6,632 nt of DNA from Candidatus Odinarchaeota archaeon (GTDB lineage Archaea > Asgardarchaeota > JAGGXT01). The translations under genes and the position numbers were made by a program. Location of the stretch: positions 1-6,632 of the forward strand of contig JAGGXT010000350.1 of NCBI GenBank assembly GCA_021162905.1, in the 5' to 3' direction. The notes beneath the pieces were generated by a model, which saw nothing but the letters and a program-made list of their open reading frames with translations, did no database searches and was not told where the DNA came from. Below, piece after piece: positions 1 to 6,611 of this stretch (position 1 is the stretch's first letter; every line of letters starts with the position of its first letter).

Positions 1-187
1 CTTATGTACCTATGGTCTCATCTTAACCGTTTTCGGTGGGCTCCGAGTATTTCACTTGCCTGCTTGAGCGTATAAAGTTTTCTTTTACTGCCGTATGCTC
101 ATATTTATTCATAAAACATTTAAAGATTTTCATCAAAAGAACAGTTTTGTTAGGCATTGTATTTTTTAGCAGGATAAATAATAATTA

Positions 188-1813
188 TTACAGAAAAGTG
201 TCAAGACTTTTTAGTTCCTTTTTTTCATTTTTTGTTTTTTCTTCGCGTTTTCCTCCTCCTTTAGAAATAAGAATTTGCAATGGTTTTTCCTTAAATCGAT
301 AGTAAGCCGTCTTTCCAACCGAGATTGGCATGTCTGTTGCCTTTATTTTTACAATGAATGACTGATTTATCTTAGAAGCCGATGATTTAACTAGAGCCCA
401 GCCTCTTGGTAATAATGAAACCTCTTTTGCAACATCCCCCAGAATCTCTGTCAATCTTGCTAGGTCAACATCTTCAACCCGATGAGCAATTATATTTTGC
501 CCGAGTTGAGTAGTAATTGTCTTATCAACAAGAGCAGGTCTTTGAGTGGCAAAAAATGGCGTCACTCCATTTCTTGGACCAGTTGTTGCAATAAGCTTTA
601 TAATATCTTTAAGCATTTCAACTTTTTCTCTACTTGTAAGTTCTATACCGCCCCTTTCAGGAACGAATAAGTGTGCCTCGTCCAATACCATTATTGCGCC
701 AAAATTCTCATCGTATATAGCCTCATCGTATATGAGCTTTAATATTATTGCAAGTTTCTCAAATACATTGGCCCAATCTCTGGTCTTAGATAAATCGATG
801 TGAACAATACTTATTTTCTTTAGAAGTAAAGCTACATCATCTGTAGTGATACCTTCTTCCTTCGCCTTAAAGCTTTTCTTCCAATTATAAAGAGCATTTC
901 TTACACTCTCTCTCATTTCGGGTGATGTAAGCCTAGGAATTATTTTTTCTTCTACAAAATCTGGTTCAAATCTCAGTTCAACACCGTCTCTTACTGCAGA
1001 TTCCACTGCCACATTTATTGCCCTTGCCTCTTTGCTATTTGGTGCAATTCCCAATACTCCAAATAATCGCTTTCTAAAGTCGTCTGGGCTTCTGAAAATC
1101 TGGCTTCCTAAAGAAATTTCATCTATATGAATCCGTCTATAGTTTTCCTCACCAACTAAAGATACTAATTTCTGAGAACCATACTCTCCATCCTTGTCAA
1201 TTATAAGTAAATGAGGCTGGCTCCCCTTATTTAATAACACCTTCATTATGTTATATATTACTGTAGCCATTGTTGTTGTTTTTCCAGTACCAACTCCTCC
1301 AACGACTAAAAGACCTTGTCGCATAAGTAAAGGTAATTCTAGGCTCATTTCTTGCTTAAAGGACGGATATATTTCTCCTAAAACTATATAGTCTTCTTCT
1401 GGTCGGAGAAGAAGCTCCAAAATTTCCTCGCTTGGCTTATAGACTGGAGACTGAGGTATAACGTGCTGCAAAAGCATCCTCAGCTCGTCTCTCTTACCTA
1501 AATTCTCAAGCTTAGTATAATAACCTATTTGTTTTGCTACAGCTCTAGGGTAGTTCCTCGAAGAATCTTTTATAATTTTACCTAATCGTAATAGATCTTC
1601 CTCGAACGACTTTGCTTTTCTTCTAACAGGCACTCGAATAACTTGATAAAATACAGGCACTCCTTCAAGAGTTGGGTGTTCAATGCAGACAATTTCACCA
1701 ATTTCTACATGAGCATTAAGCTGAACAGTGAAAGTGATAACATCTGGCTCGTAAGTGCCATATTCACTGAATAAATATCCCACTAGCTCATGAAAAATCT
1801 TATCTCTCTCCAC
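188..1813 (-). CDS. herA: HerA-family hexameric DNA translocase/ATPase
   Basis: HerA is an FtsK/VirB4-class ring ATPase that pumps duplex DNA and drives the nuclease NurA during end resection of double-strand breaks in archaea. The 541-residue product shows the family order. Residues 1-100 form a beta-rich N-terminal part consistent with the HAS barrel. Walker A is GGVGTGKT at 172-179, followed by the family-typical DKDGEYG at 206-212. Walker B is MVLDEAH at 375-381 (D378, E379), then TGPRNGVTPFFATQRP at 411-426 with an ATQRP sensor-like segment, and HRVED at 444-448, whose R445 is a candidate arginine finger. Residues 515-541 are a Lys/Glu-rich tail that is probably flexible. The length is normal for the family and nothing looks truncated. 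The start is GTG at 1811-1813, chosen because it overlaps the nurA stop by one base and has a strong Shine-Dalgarno six bases upstream. The stop is a tandem TAATAA. Family assignment is confident; the break-repair role is inferred from family knowledge and from the adjacent nurA. Confidence 0.93.
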   Translation of the reverse strand: MERDKIFHELVGYLFSEYGTYEPDVITFTVQLNAHVEIGEIVCIEHPTLEGVPVFYQVIRVPVRRKAKSFEEDLLRLGKIIKDSSRNYPRAVAKQIGYYTKLENLGKRDELRMLLQHVIPQSPVYKPSEEILELLLRPEEDYIVLGEIYPSFKQEMSLELPLLMRQGLLVVGGVGTGKTTTMATVIYNIMKVLLNKGSQPHLLIIDKDGEYGSQKLVSLVGEENYRRIHIDEISLGSQIFRSPDDFRKRLFGVLGIAPNSKEARAINVAVESAVRDGVELRFEPDFVEEKIIPRLTSPEMRESVRNALYNWKKSFKAKEEGITTDDVALLLKKISIVHIDLSKTRDWANVFEKLAIILKLIYDEAIYDENFGAIMVLDEAHLFVPERGGIELTSREKVEMLKDIIKLIATTGPRNGVTPFFATQRPALVDKTITTQLGQNIIAHRVEDVDLARLTEILGDVAKEVSLLPRGWALVKSSASKINQSFIVKIKATDMPISVGKTAYYRFKEKPLQILISKGGGKREEKTKNEKKELKSLDTFL

Positions 1814-2940
1814 TATAATCCTCCTCCATAAATACTTAGTATTGCAATCAACTCTTTTATATCTCTCCCTCTCTCAATAATTCTCTTTATGTAATCGTGT
1901 ATCAACTCATCATGAATCTCTCTAATAAGCTGAGAACCAATTTTTGTTTCTTCATCGGCTTTCATAACGGGGTACGGTATACCTTCCAGTGTGGACATAT
2001 CAAAAAGATAGCGCAATATACCCTTAACATCATGAAACGTTGGACCAAAGTCAACTCTAAATGGAGCGCAACTCTCATTCATCTTGATATATGTAAATTT
2101 GGGTTTTAGATCATTCAATAGTCTAATGAATTCAGCATTTCTTGCAAGCCTAATTGGATATCCTAATGGCGGACAGGGATAAAATTCTCCTACATTTAAG
2201 ACTCTTGAGAGGATCAAATGATCATAACTTTTCCAATTATGTTTTTTAGAACGAGCTAAAATTAAAGAATGAGGTCTTTTAACAAATCCAATCATAGTTA
2301 TTTTCTTATTGGTTGCAAGCGTATGCGCGTTATAAACGGCAGTCTTAAATCTGAAGAATGCATCAAGCTTGTAATCTCTCAATGACTTTATCTCTTCCAC
2401 ACCCTCCTTAACCTTATTAAGAACGCCTTCTGGAGGAAAAAGAGCACCAGGAGGTATCAGTGGGCCATCTATTATTAGAAGCTCTGTTTTCCATTCCTTT
2501 ATTACCTCACTTGCAAGCTCAAAAACTTTTGCCTCTCTGAGTCTATCAAGTACGTCACGCATCGATTTTTCCTCACTGAAAAGAGTTATATGTTCTATTT
2601 TATTTGGCACAATTTCTGGTTTACCAATCCTTCTCTTTTCAATCTTATCTCCATTAAATAATAATGCCACTGAAGCACAAATACCAATCATTCCTACATT
2701 TAACGTGAAAACATTACTACCTCCATCAATAACTGCCATCTTCCTGACACTAATGGGTTGTATACCATTTAAGTTGCCTATACGTGTATTTTCTAATGAA
2801 ACTACTTGTTGCTCCATGTATTCTTGAATTTTAGAAAAATATTTATCAAGCTCTGTTCGTAAGCTATCAATTAACTCTGATGATACGGTAATTAGCTCAT
2901 CTACACTTTTTTCTTCTCTTGAATCGATCAAATCAATCAC
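1813..2940 (-). CDS. nurA: NurA-family 5'->3' nuclease
   Basis: NurA is a dimeric metal-dependent nuclease that works with HerA to trim 5' ends at DNA breaks. The 375-residue product carries the family landmarks: AVIDGGSNVF at 69-78 with catalytic-type D72, LLIIDGPLIPPGA at 154-166 with second acidic residue D158, GFVKRPHSLILARSKKH at 218-234 with conserved-type K221, and a C-terminal IPYPVMKADEETKIG at 321-335. By spacing, E141 (VFELASE) is the best candidate for the acidic residue between D72 and D158. Residues 1-60 are helical and charged, with possible coiled-coil character. At the C-terminal motif I expected His and see D329. The start is GTG at 2938-2940, preceded by AGGAG (2943-2947) with only two bases between; a TTG at codon 4 would give an 11-base gap and is a weaker alternative. 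It is the first gene of the operon and its TAG stop overlaps the herA GTG. Family call is solid; catalytic residue assignments are by pattern, not alignment. Confidence 0.88.
   Translation of the reverse strand: MIDLIDSREEKSVDELITVSSELIDSLRTELDKYFSKIQEYMEQQVVSLENTRIGNLNGIQPISVRKMAVIDGGSNVFTLNVGMIGICASVALLFNGDKIEKRRIGKPEIVPNKIEHITLFSEEKSMRDVLDRLREAKVFELASEVIKEWKTELLIIDGPLIPPGALFPPEGVLNKVKEGVEEIKSLRDYKLDAFFRFKTAVYNAHTLATNKKITMIGFVKRPHSLILARSKKHNWKSYDHLILSRVLNVGEFYPCPPLGYPIRLARNAEFIRLLNDLKPKFTYIKMNESCAPFRVDFGPTFHDVKGILRYLFDMSTLEGIPYPVMKADEETKIGSQLIREIHDELIHDYIKRIIERGRDIKELIAILSIYGGGL
1820..1827 (-). promoter_or_regulatory. Shine-Dalgarno of herA inside the nurA 3' end
   Basis: On the minus strand the sequence reads GGAGGAGG, six bases before the GTG start of herA. 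It also encodes the Gly-Gly-Gly run at the NurA C-terminus. It supports the GTG at 1811-1813 as the true start and indicates translational coupling of herA to nurA, since the two genes overlap by a single G (TAGTG). Confidence 0.8.
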
Positions 2941-2980
2941 TTCTCCTACTATTATGTAAAAAGTGTATGTACAAAAATAA

Positions 2981-2990
2981 GAATATATCG
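2981..2990 (-). promoter_or_regulatory. Probable TATA-type promoter box of the nurA-herA operon
   Basis: On the minus strand CGATATATTC lies about 45 bases before the nurA GTG. A transcript starting about 27 bases downstream would begin near 2959 and have a short leader of roughly 20 bases that includes the AGGAG site at 2943-2947. The region is AT-rich throughout, so other boxes are possible. Confidence 0.4.
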
Positions 2991-3042
2991 TTTTATCACA
3001 AAATCTGTAGTATTCTTTACTTAATATATGACTATTTTTTGT

Positions 3043-3056
3043 TTAACCTTAGTTAA
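3043..3056. repeat. Small palindrome next to the transporter promoter, possible operator
   Basis: TTAAC and GTTAA form five-base arms around a four-base centre (CTTA), ending five bases before the TATA-like box of the transporter genes. The position suits a repressor or activator site in the divergent region. A palindrome this short can arise by chance in AT-rich DNA, so the regulatory role is only a suggestion. Confidence 0.25.
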
Positions 3057-3061
3057 GATAA

Positions 3062-3071
3062 TTTTTTAAAT
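3062..3071 (+). promoter_or_regulatory. Probable TATA-type promoter box of the MgtE-like pair
   Basis: TTTTTTAAAT matches the archaeal TATA-box pattern. A start about 27 bases downstream would fall near 3093-3098, giving a short leader with the GGGGCTGAT Shine-Dalgarno-like site at 3107-3115 ahead of the first gene. Confidence 0.45.
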
Positions 3072-3113
3072 AATGTCTCAACTATAATCTAATATCATTA
3101 CTTACTGGGGCTG

Positions 3114-3800
3114 ATGCTAATGCGTTTAACCCGCAAATTCACAAAATCATCTGGCAAATTATTTTTTAAAGATGCCATCCGAAAATATATTCGGTTGGTT
3201 AATCCATTTCTCTATGTTAAAAAAGGAATAGTTATCGAAATAATTAGGGAAACAACAATTGCGCTTATAGTTTTTAACTTTTTCTTTGAGTTAATTGCCG
3301 GGCACTTATTTTCTGAAATAAGTATTTACTATAAGCTTCTTCCTGGGATTTTTCTGATAATTCCTGGTCTTCTTGAACAAAGAGGCAATATAGCATCCAG
3401 CTTTGCTCAAAGAATAGGAAGCGCAGTACATTTGGGTATTGTTGATTGGAGTAAAAAGTTCAATGACGAGATGATAGAGAACCTTAAAGCTGTTATGATA
3501 ATGGCTTTTCTGAATGCAACAGTACTCGCTATTGGTGCTTATCTACTAGCAACCCTTAAGCAAATACCCTCAATTACTATAATTGGATATTTTCTATTTG
3601 CGATAATAACAACATCAATTGCTATATTAATGGCACCAGTGACAATTATCATTTCATTATATTTCCATAGAAAAGGTATAGATCCCGATAACGTTGTTAT
3701 TCCAATACTTTCATCTCTGAATGATATTTTTGTCGTCTGTATAATCATTACTGTACTTCGTTTAATGTTATGGCTTTCCAATTTCATTCCAATTGTCTGA
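3114..3800 (+). CDS. MgtE/SLC41-type divalent cation transporter, half protein 1
   Basis: This is a single MgtE integral membrane domain, expected to carry Mg2+ or another divalent cation across the membrane. The 228-residue product has a basic N-terminal stretch (1-45) and about five hydrophobic segments, near 47-67, 75-87, 124-147, 154-184 and 205-226. Family motifs are visible: LPGIFLIIPGLLEQRGNIAS at 76-95, resembling the MgtE G-x-GN segment, and KGIDPDNVVIPILSSLNDIF at 187-206, whose D204 corresponds by pattern to the pore-lining acidic residue of MgtE. There is no N domain and no CBS pair, which in bacterial MgtE sense cytoplasmic Mg2+. The first ATG is at 3114; a second ATG at 3120 lies at a better distance from GGGGCTGAT (3107-3115) and may be the real start, shortening the protein by two residues. 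The next gene begins nine bases after the stop and encodes a paralogous half. Substrate is inferred from the family. Confidence 0.8.
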   Translation: MLMRLTRKFTKSSGKLFFKDAIRKYIRLVNPFLYVKKGIVIEIIRETTIALIVFNFFFELIAGHLFSEISIYYKLLPGIFLIIPGLLEQRGNIASSFAQRIGSAVHLGIVDWSKKFNDEMIENLKAVMIMAFLNATVLAIGAYLLATLKQIPSITIIGYFLFAIITTSIAILMAPVTIIISLYFHRKGIDPDNVVIPILSSLNDIFVVCIIITVLRLMLWLSNFIPIV

Positions 3801-3809
3801 GGGAGTTAT

Positions 3810-4364
3810 ATGACCATATATAAAGCTAGTAAAATAATTAGGGAGAGTATGCCGTTTTTTCTTCTGTTACTTATTACCAGCTGGATTACAGGTGATATTT
3901 GGGAAAATATAAGCGGTTTACTATTGGGAAAATATTCTATTTTTCTTATCATACTCCCTGGATATATTAGCGCTATTGGTAGTATTGGAAGTGTATACGT
4001 TTCTCGTCTGTCTTCACACATCTTGATTGGTGATCTTGATGAACATTTTAAGCCACGCTCCATCTTTTTAGCGAATATATTAGGGCTTTTTGTATCTTCT
4101 ATCATTTACTTTTCTATGTTGTCCATCGCTGGATTCGTACTTGCTACACTTTTTCAGTTTCCTGTAATAGCTTTAAACATTTTTATTATAACAATAGGTG
4201 CTGGTTTAATTTCAATTGCTTGTATAATGATTGTAGGCACCATTGTTACATTCTTTGCTTACAAAAAGGGGCTAGATCCTGATAATTTTACATCACCATT
4301 AATGTCAAATTTAGGTGATTTACTTGGGTCACTTTTCCTTGGAATATTTGTTTTATCGTTTTAG
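3810..4364 (+). CDS. MgtE/SLC41-type divalent cation transporter, half protein 2
   Basis: This is the second single-domain MgtE-like protein, 184 residues, probably pairing with the preceding gene product to form one heterodimeric transporter. It has about five hydrophobic segments, near 14-38, 43-60, 85-113, 118-150 and 167-183. The signature YKKGLDPDNFTSPLMSNLGD at 151-170 ends in D170, matching D204 of the partner. The first motif is degenerate: the partner has GNI and this protein has GSIGS at 57-61. N-terminal and CBS sensor domains are absent. GGGAG at 3801-3805 precedes the ATG by four bases and abuts the stop of the upstream gene, so the pair is surely one transcript. Only 14 residues follow D170, against 24 after the equivalent residue in the partner, and an insertion sequence begins seven bases past the stop. 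The 3' end may therefore have been altered by the insertion, though the TAG itself lies outside the element as I define it. Confidence 0.8.
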   Translation: MTIYKASKIIRESMPFFLLLLITSWITGDIWENISGLLLGKYSIFLIILPGYISAIGSIGSVYVSRLSSHILIGDLDEHFKPRSIFLANILGLFVSSIIYFSMLSIAGFVLATLFQFPVIALNIFIITIGAGLISIACIMIVGTIVTFFAYKKGLDPDNFTSPLMSNLGDLLGSLFLGIFVLSF

Positions 4365-4371
4365 AATTTAG

Positions 4372-4393
4372 GGCACTCGATTAAAAGTTAGTG
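4372..4393. repeat. Left terminal inverted repeat of the insertion sequence
   Basis: This arm pairs with 6611-6632 at 18 of 22 positions. The four mismatches are at repeat positions 7, 10, 11 and 14, so the outer six and inner eight bases are conserved. It contains the transposase stop codon (TAA, complement of 4388-4390) and its last codon. Confidence 0.88.
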
Positions 4394-6544
4394 AATTATC
4401 CTTAAATTGAGTTTTACAGCCGATTCTACTCGATCACCACGCAAAATGACACCGCTCCTTCTCACCCTGACTGTATTCTTCCGACTATCCACAATCTCAA
4501 GATACTTCACCATATAGTACGTGTCCTTCGCAGTATTCCGCCGCTTAACTTTGCGGTCTACTAAAACTACATGATGCTTAACCTCGCCTCGCCGGTTCTT
4601 ATAGTAGATCGAATATGCCTGCCCTACATGTAACTCGACTTTCGTCTTGATTACTCGATTATCTTCTGATGCACCTTGAGTCTCATTAGAAATCATAGAC
4701 AAATATGCGTCAAACGTGAATAGGTCAAGTAAGTTCAGAATTTCGAAAAATCGGTTAGTGGTACCCATAGCTGGTGATGTGAATCGGAGAAACACGTATT
4801 GCAGCGTCCCTCCAACATTCCTCATGAGCTGAATGTTACTTTTAACACGTCCAAAATGGCCTTCTACAACATTAGTTGTTATGTATTTCCCGTTGAAAAA
4901 CATACGCAGAATCTCAAGCACGTATTCAATTTGAGGATACTTTCTCGCATCAGCATCGTCAACTGTGCCTCTAAACAGCTCCAACGAGTAATACCGCCTA
5001 ACTTTCGTTTTACGCGTCTTCTTGTTAACCCCATCCGGTTCACTCATCATTCTCCGAAACGCATAAACACTCTTTAGTTGCGACTCTATAGCTTCAAGCA
5101 ACTTACGTTTAACTTCGATAAATTCAGCACGCTGCTCCTTACTAGGGCTACATAATGCAAGCTCTCTTAAACTGCGATACAGCTTCAGTAGAAACAAATT
5201 CGAATACCTTTCGAGCTTAACTTGTAGCATCCTTCTGAGCCCAGTGATCACCGCATTATTTATTTCCTTGCAGTATTCCGAGGCATACAGCACAACATAC
5301 TTTTTAAGCCTCTGAAACTCACGAATCTCTCTAGCAACCATGGACACAATACGATCGCGAGTCGCCCTCAAATACGAATCGTGATCCTTCTCTATGAGCT
5401 CAGGTAGTTCTCGCATCCGCATTCCAAAGCCAATCGCAAAGTTGATTTTTCGCTGTAGCTCATTTGCTAACATGTGATTAGCACGAATTACATCGCCTTC
5501 ATACAGAATGAGTTCGTTCTTACCCAATATAGCTTCTCCTTTCAGAAGTCCCCTATATTTATCGAGTGTATCGTCATCATCTACGAAATGATCCCACCTA
5601 ATAACAAGCGTATACTGCTTTTCGTTATACACGAAGTGAACGTGTACTATCCCGCGCGTATCGGGATTGTGGAACTGACGAATTACAATAGAATCCTTGA
5701 AATATTCTCTAATCGCCGAGTATATCCTTGGAGAGCCGTCCTGCAGAAAGATAAGTCTGCTGTGAAATTTCGGTTCTATCGATTTAAGGAAATTAAGAGC
5801 ATCCTTGATGCTGCGTATATTTTCACCTCTAGCCAAGTATATCGACACTTTACCGTGGTTCACCTTAATTAGGATTACCGCAGTCTCACCGAAGAAGGTC
5901 GTATCGATCGATACAAGCACGTACTTTTTTAACCTTACAAGGGTCTTTATGAGGCTAATAAAATTATTGTCTATTCGTCTTTTCATTGTTTTGGAATCGA
6001 CACTGCTGATGAAACGCTTCAGTTCGTTTCTCGAAACACCCAAGAGTGAAGCAATTGATGAGTTTGATAAGCCGTATCGAAACATGGCTACGGCTTTTAC
6101 CAGCAAAATGTATCTGAAGATGTGTTTTTCTAATGATGTGTTCTCAGTGAAGTGCTTTCCGCATTTTGAGCAGATGTACTGGTGGATGTATGCTTTGGTG
6201 TATCCATTTGGCTTTCCCGGTGCTCCGCAGACCGGGCAGTGCATTACAGGGGTATTAGCGTTTCTCAAATACTTACCCGAACTTGGCTTGCGAGGGTCTA
6301 TTTTCGGGATTCCGATGATTTCGTATTTTACGAATTTCCATAGGTCTCTGGCAGTTCCGAAGAATAAGACTGTCAGCACACATATAATGTTGATGATCGG
6401 GCTGTCGGTGTACTGCAGCTTTGCATCAATTTGCTCGGCGATGGAAGACGTTATTCTGGAGTAGTATTGACTGTTATCGAGTTTTTGTTCAATAATCTTT
6501 AAATATTCTTCTGCGTCAATTAATGATGTGTTGGTGTAGGGCAT
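4388..6544 (-). CDS. Large zinc-ribbon DDE-type transposase
   Basis: This protein is expected to cut and join the element ends. The 718 residues comprise a helical N-terminal region (1-95), then a zinc ribbon at 103-128 with CPVC (103-106) and CSKC (125-128). A helix-turn-helix-like stretch follows at about 145-180 (GLSNSSIASLLGVSRNELKR at 158-177). The catalytic region has SIDTT with D214, FLQDGSPRIYSAI with D269, RQFH with H292, and TTNVVEGHFGRVKSNI at 556-571 with E561, giving a plausible D-D-E triad with the His seen after the second Asp in Mutator/IS256-like enzymes. Between D269 and E561 lie 291 residues, including an acidic DDDD at 322-325 and a long helical, basic stretch (about 355-520), suggesting an insertion domain. 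Residues 630-718 look beta-rich and basic and form an extra C-terminal domain. The ATG at 6542-6544 has no Shine-Dalgarno but lies about 28 bases from a TATA box, fitting a leaderless mRNA. No frameshift or internal stop is visible, so the gene appears intact. I do not recognise the exact family. Confidence 0.85.
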   Translation of the reverse strand: MPYTNTSLIDAEEYLKIIEQKLDNSQYYSRITSSIAEQIDAKLQYTDSPIINIICVLTVLFFGTARDLWKFVKYEIIGIPKIDPRKPSSGKYLRNANTPVMHCPVCGAPGKPNGYTKAYIHQYICSKCGKHFTENTSLEKHIFRYILLVKAVAMFRYGLSNSSIASLLGVSRNELKRFISSVDSKTMKRRIDNNFISLIKTLVRLKKYVLVSIDTTFFGETAVILIKVNHGKVSIYLARGENIRSIKDALNFLKSIEPKFHSRLIFLQDGSPRIYSAIREYFKDSIVIRQFHNPDTRGIVHVHFVYNEKQYTLVIRWDHFVDDDDTLDKYRGLLKGEAILGKNELILYEGDVIRANHMLANELQRKINFAIGFGMRMRELPELIEKDHDSYLRATRDRIVSMVAREIREFQRLKKYVVLYASEYCKEINNAVITGLRRMLQVKLERYSNLFLLKLYRSLRELALCSPSKEQRAEFIEVKRKLLEAIESQLKSVYAFRRMMSEPDGVNKKTRKTKVRRYYSLELFRGTVDDADARKYPQIEYVLEILRMFFNGKYITTNVVEGHFGRVKSNIQLMRNVGGTLQYVFLRFTSPAMGTTNRFFEILNLLDLFTFDAYLSMISNETQGASEDNRVIKTKVELHVGQAYSIYYKNRRGEVKHHVVLVDRKVKRRNTAKDTYYMVKYLEIVDSRKNTVRVRRSGVILRGDRVESAVKLNLRIIH

Positions 6545-6549
6545 GTGCT

Positions 6550-6611
6550 GGAAAGTAGCGGGACGATGCTATAAACCTTGCGGTGATGCAGATGACTCCC
6601 GCTACCTTTCC
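6550..6611. repeat. Subterminal inverted repeat bracketing the transposase promoter
   Basis: GGAAAGTAGCGGGA at 6550-6563 is the inverse of TCCCGCTACCTTTCC at 6597-6611, perfect apart from one extra base in the right arm. The 33-base centre contains the TATA box. The outer arm abuts the right terminal repeat, sharing base 6611. If transcription starts at the ATG, neither arm is in the mRNA, so this is more likely a DNA-level protein-binding site (transposase or repressor) than an RNA hairpin. Confidence 0.75.
6570..6575 (-). promoter_or_regulatory. TATA-type promoter box of the transposase
   Basis: On the minus strand TTTATA lies with its centre about 28 bases before the A of the transposase ATG. 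That distance matches the usual gap between an archaeal TATA box and the transcript start, which predicts a leaderless mRNA starting at or next to the ATG. It also agrees with the lack of a Shine-Dalgarno before 6544. Confidence 0.6.

Noticed and set aside
1..80. Possible small RNA gene: TTTATA on the minus strand near 70-76, a 4-bp ACCG-TTTT-CGGT hairpin at 26-37, and an AAGATGA resembling a box C motif.
   Set aside because: No tRNA arms, no matching box D within the window, the stem is too short, and the sequence is cut by the window edge.
23..157. A 44-codon ATG reading frame on the minus strand just after herA, in the same frame as herA past its TAATAA stop.
   Set aside because: No Shine-Dalgarno, only a weak AT-rich stretch as promoter, no recognisable motif, and the length is easily reached by chance. 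It would need homologues to be accepted.
36..302. Plus-strand 88-residue open frame crossing the herA end.
   Set aside because: It is Phe/Ser-rich because it is antisense to the Lys/Glu-rich herA tail, with no start signals.
188..2940. HerA with a nuclease as an anti-phage defence module.
   Set aside because: HerA-based defence pairs are known, but here the partner is a typical NurA and no other defence genes or effector domains are visible, so DNA break repair is the simpler reading.
5805..6464. Plus-strand 219-residue open frame antisense to the transposase.
   Set aside because: No promoter or ribosome site and no family motif; the minus strand has the zinc ribbon and catalytic motifs in the same stretch, so this is a shadow.
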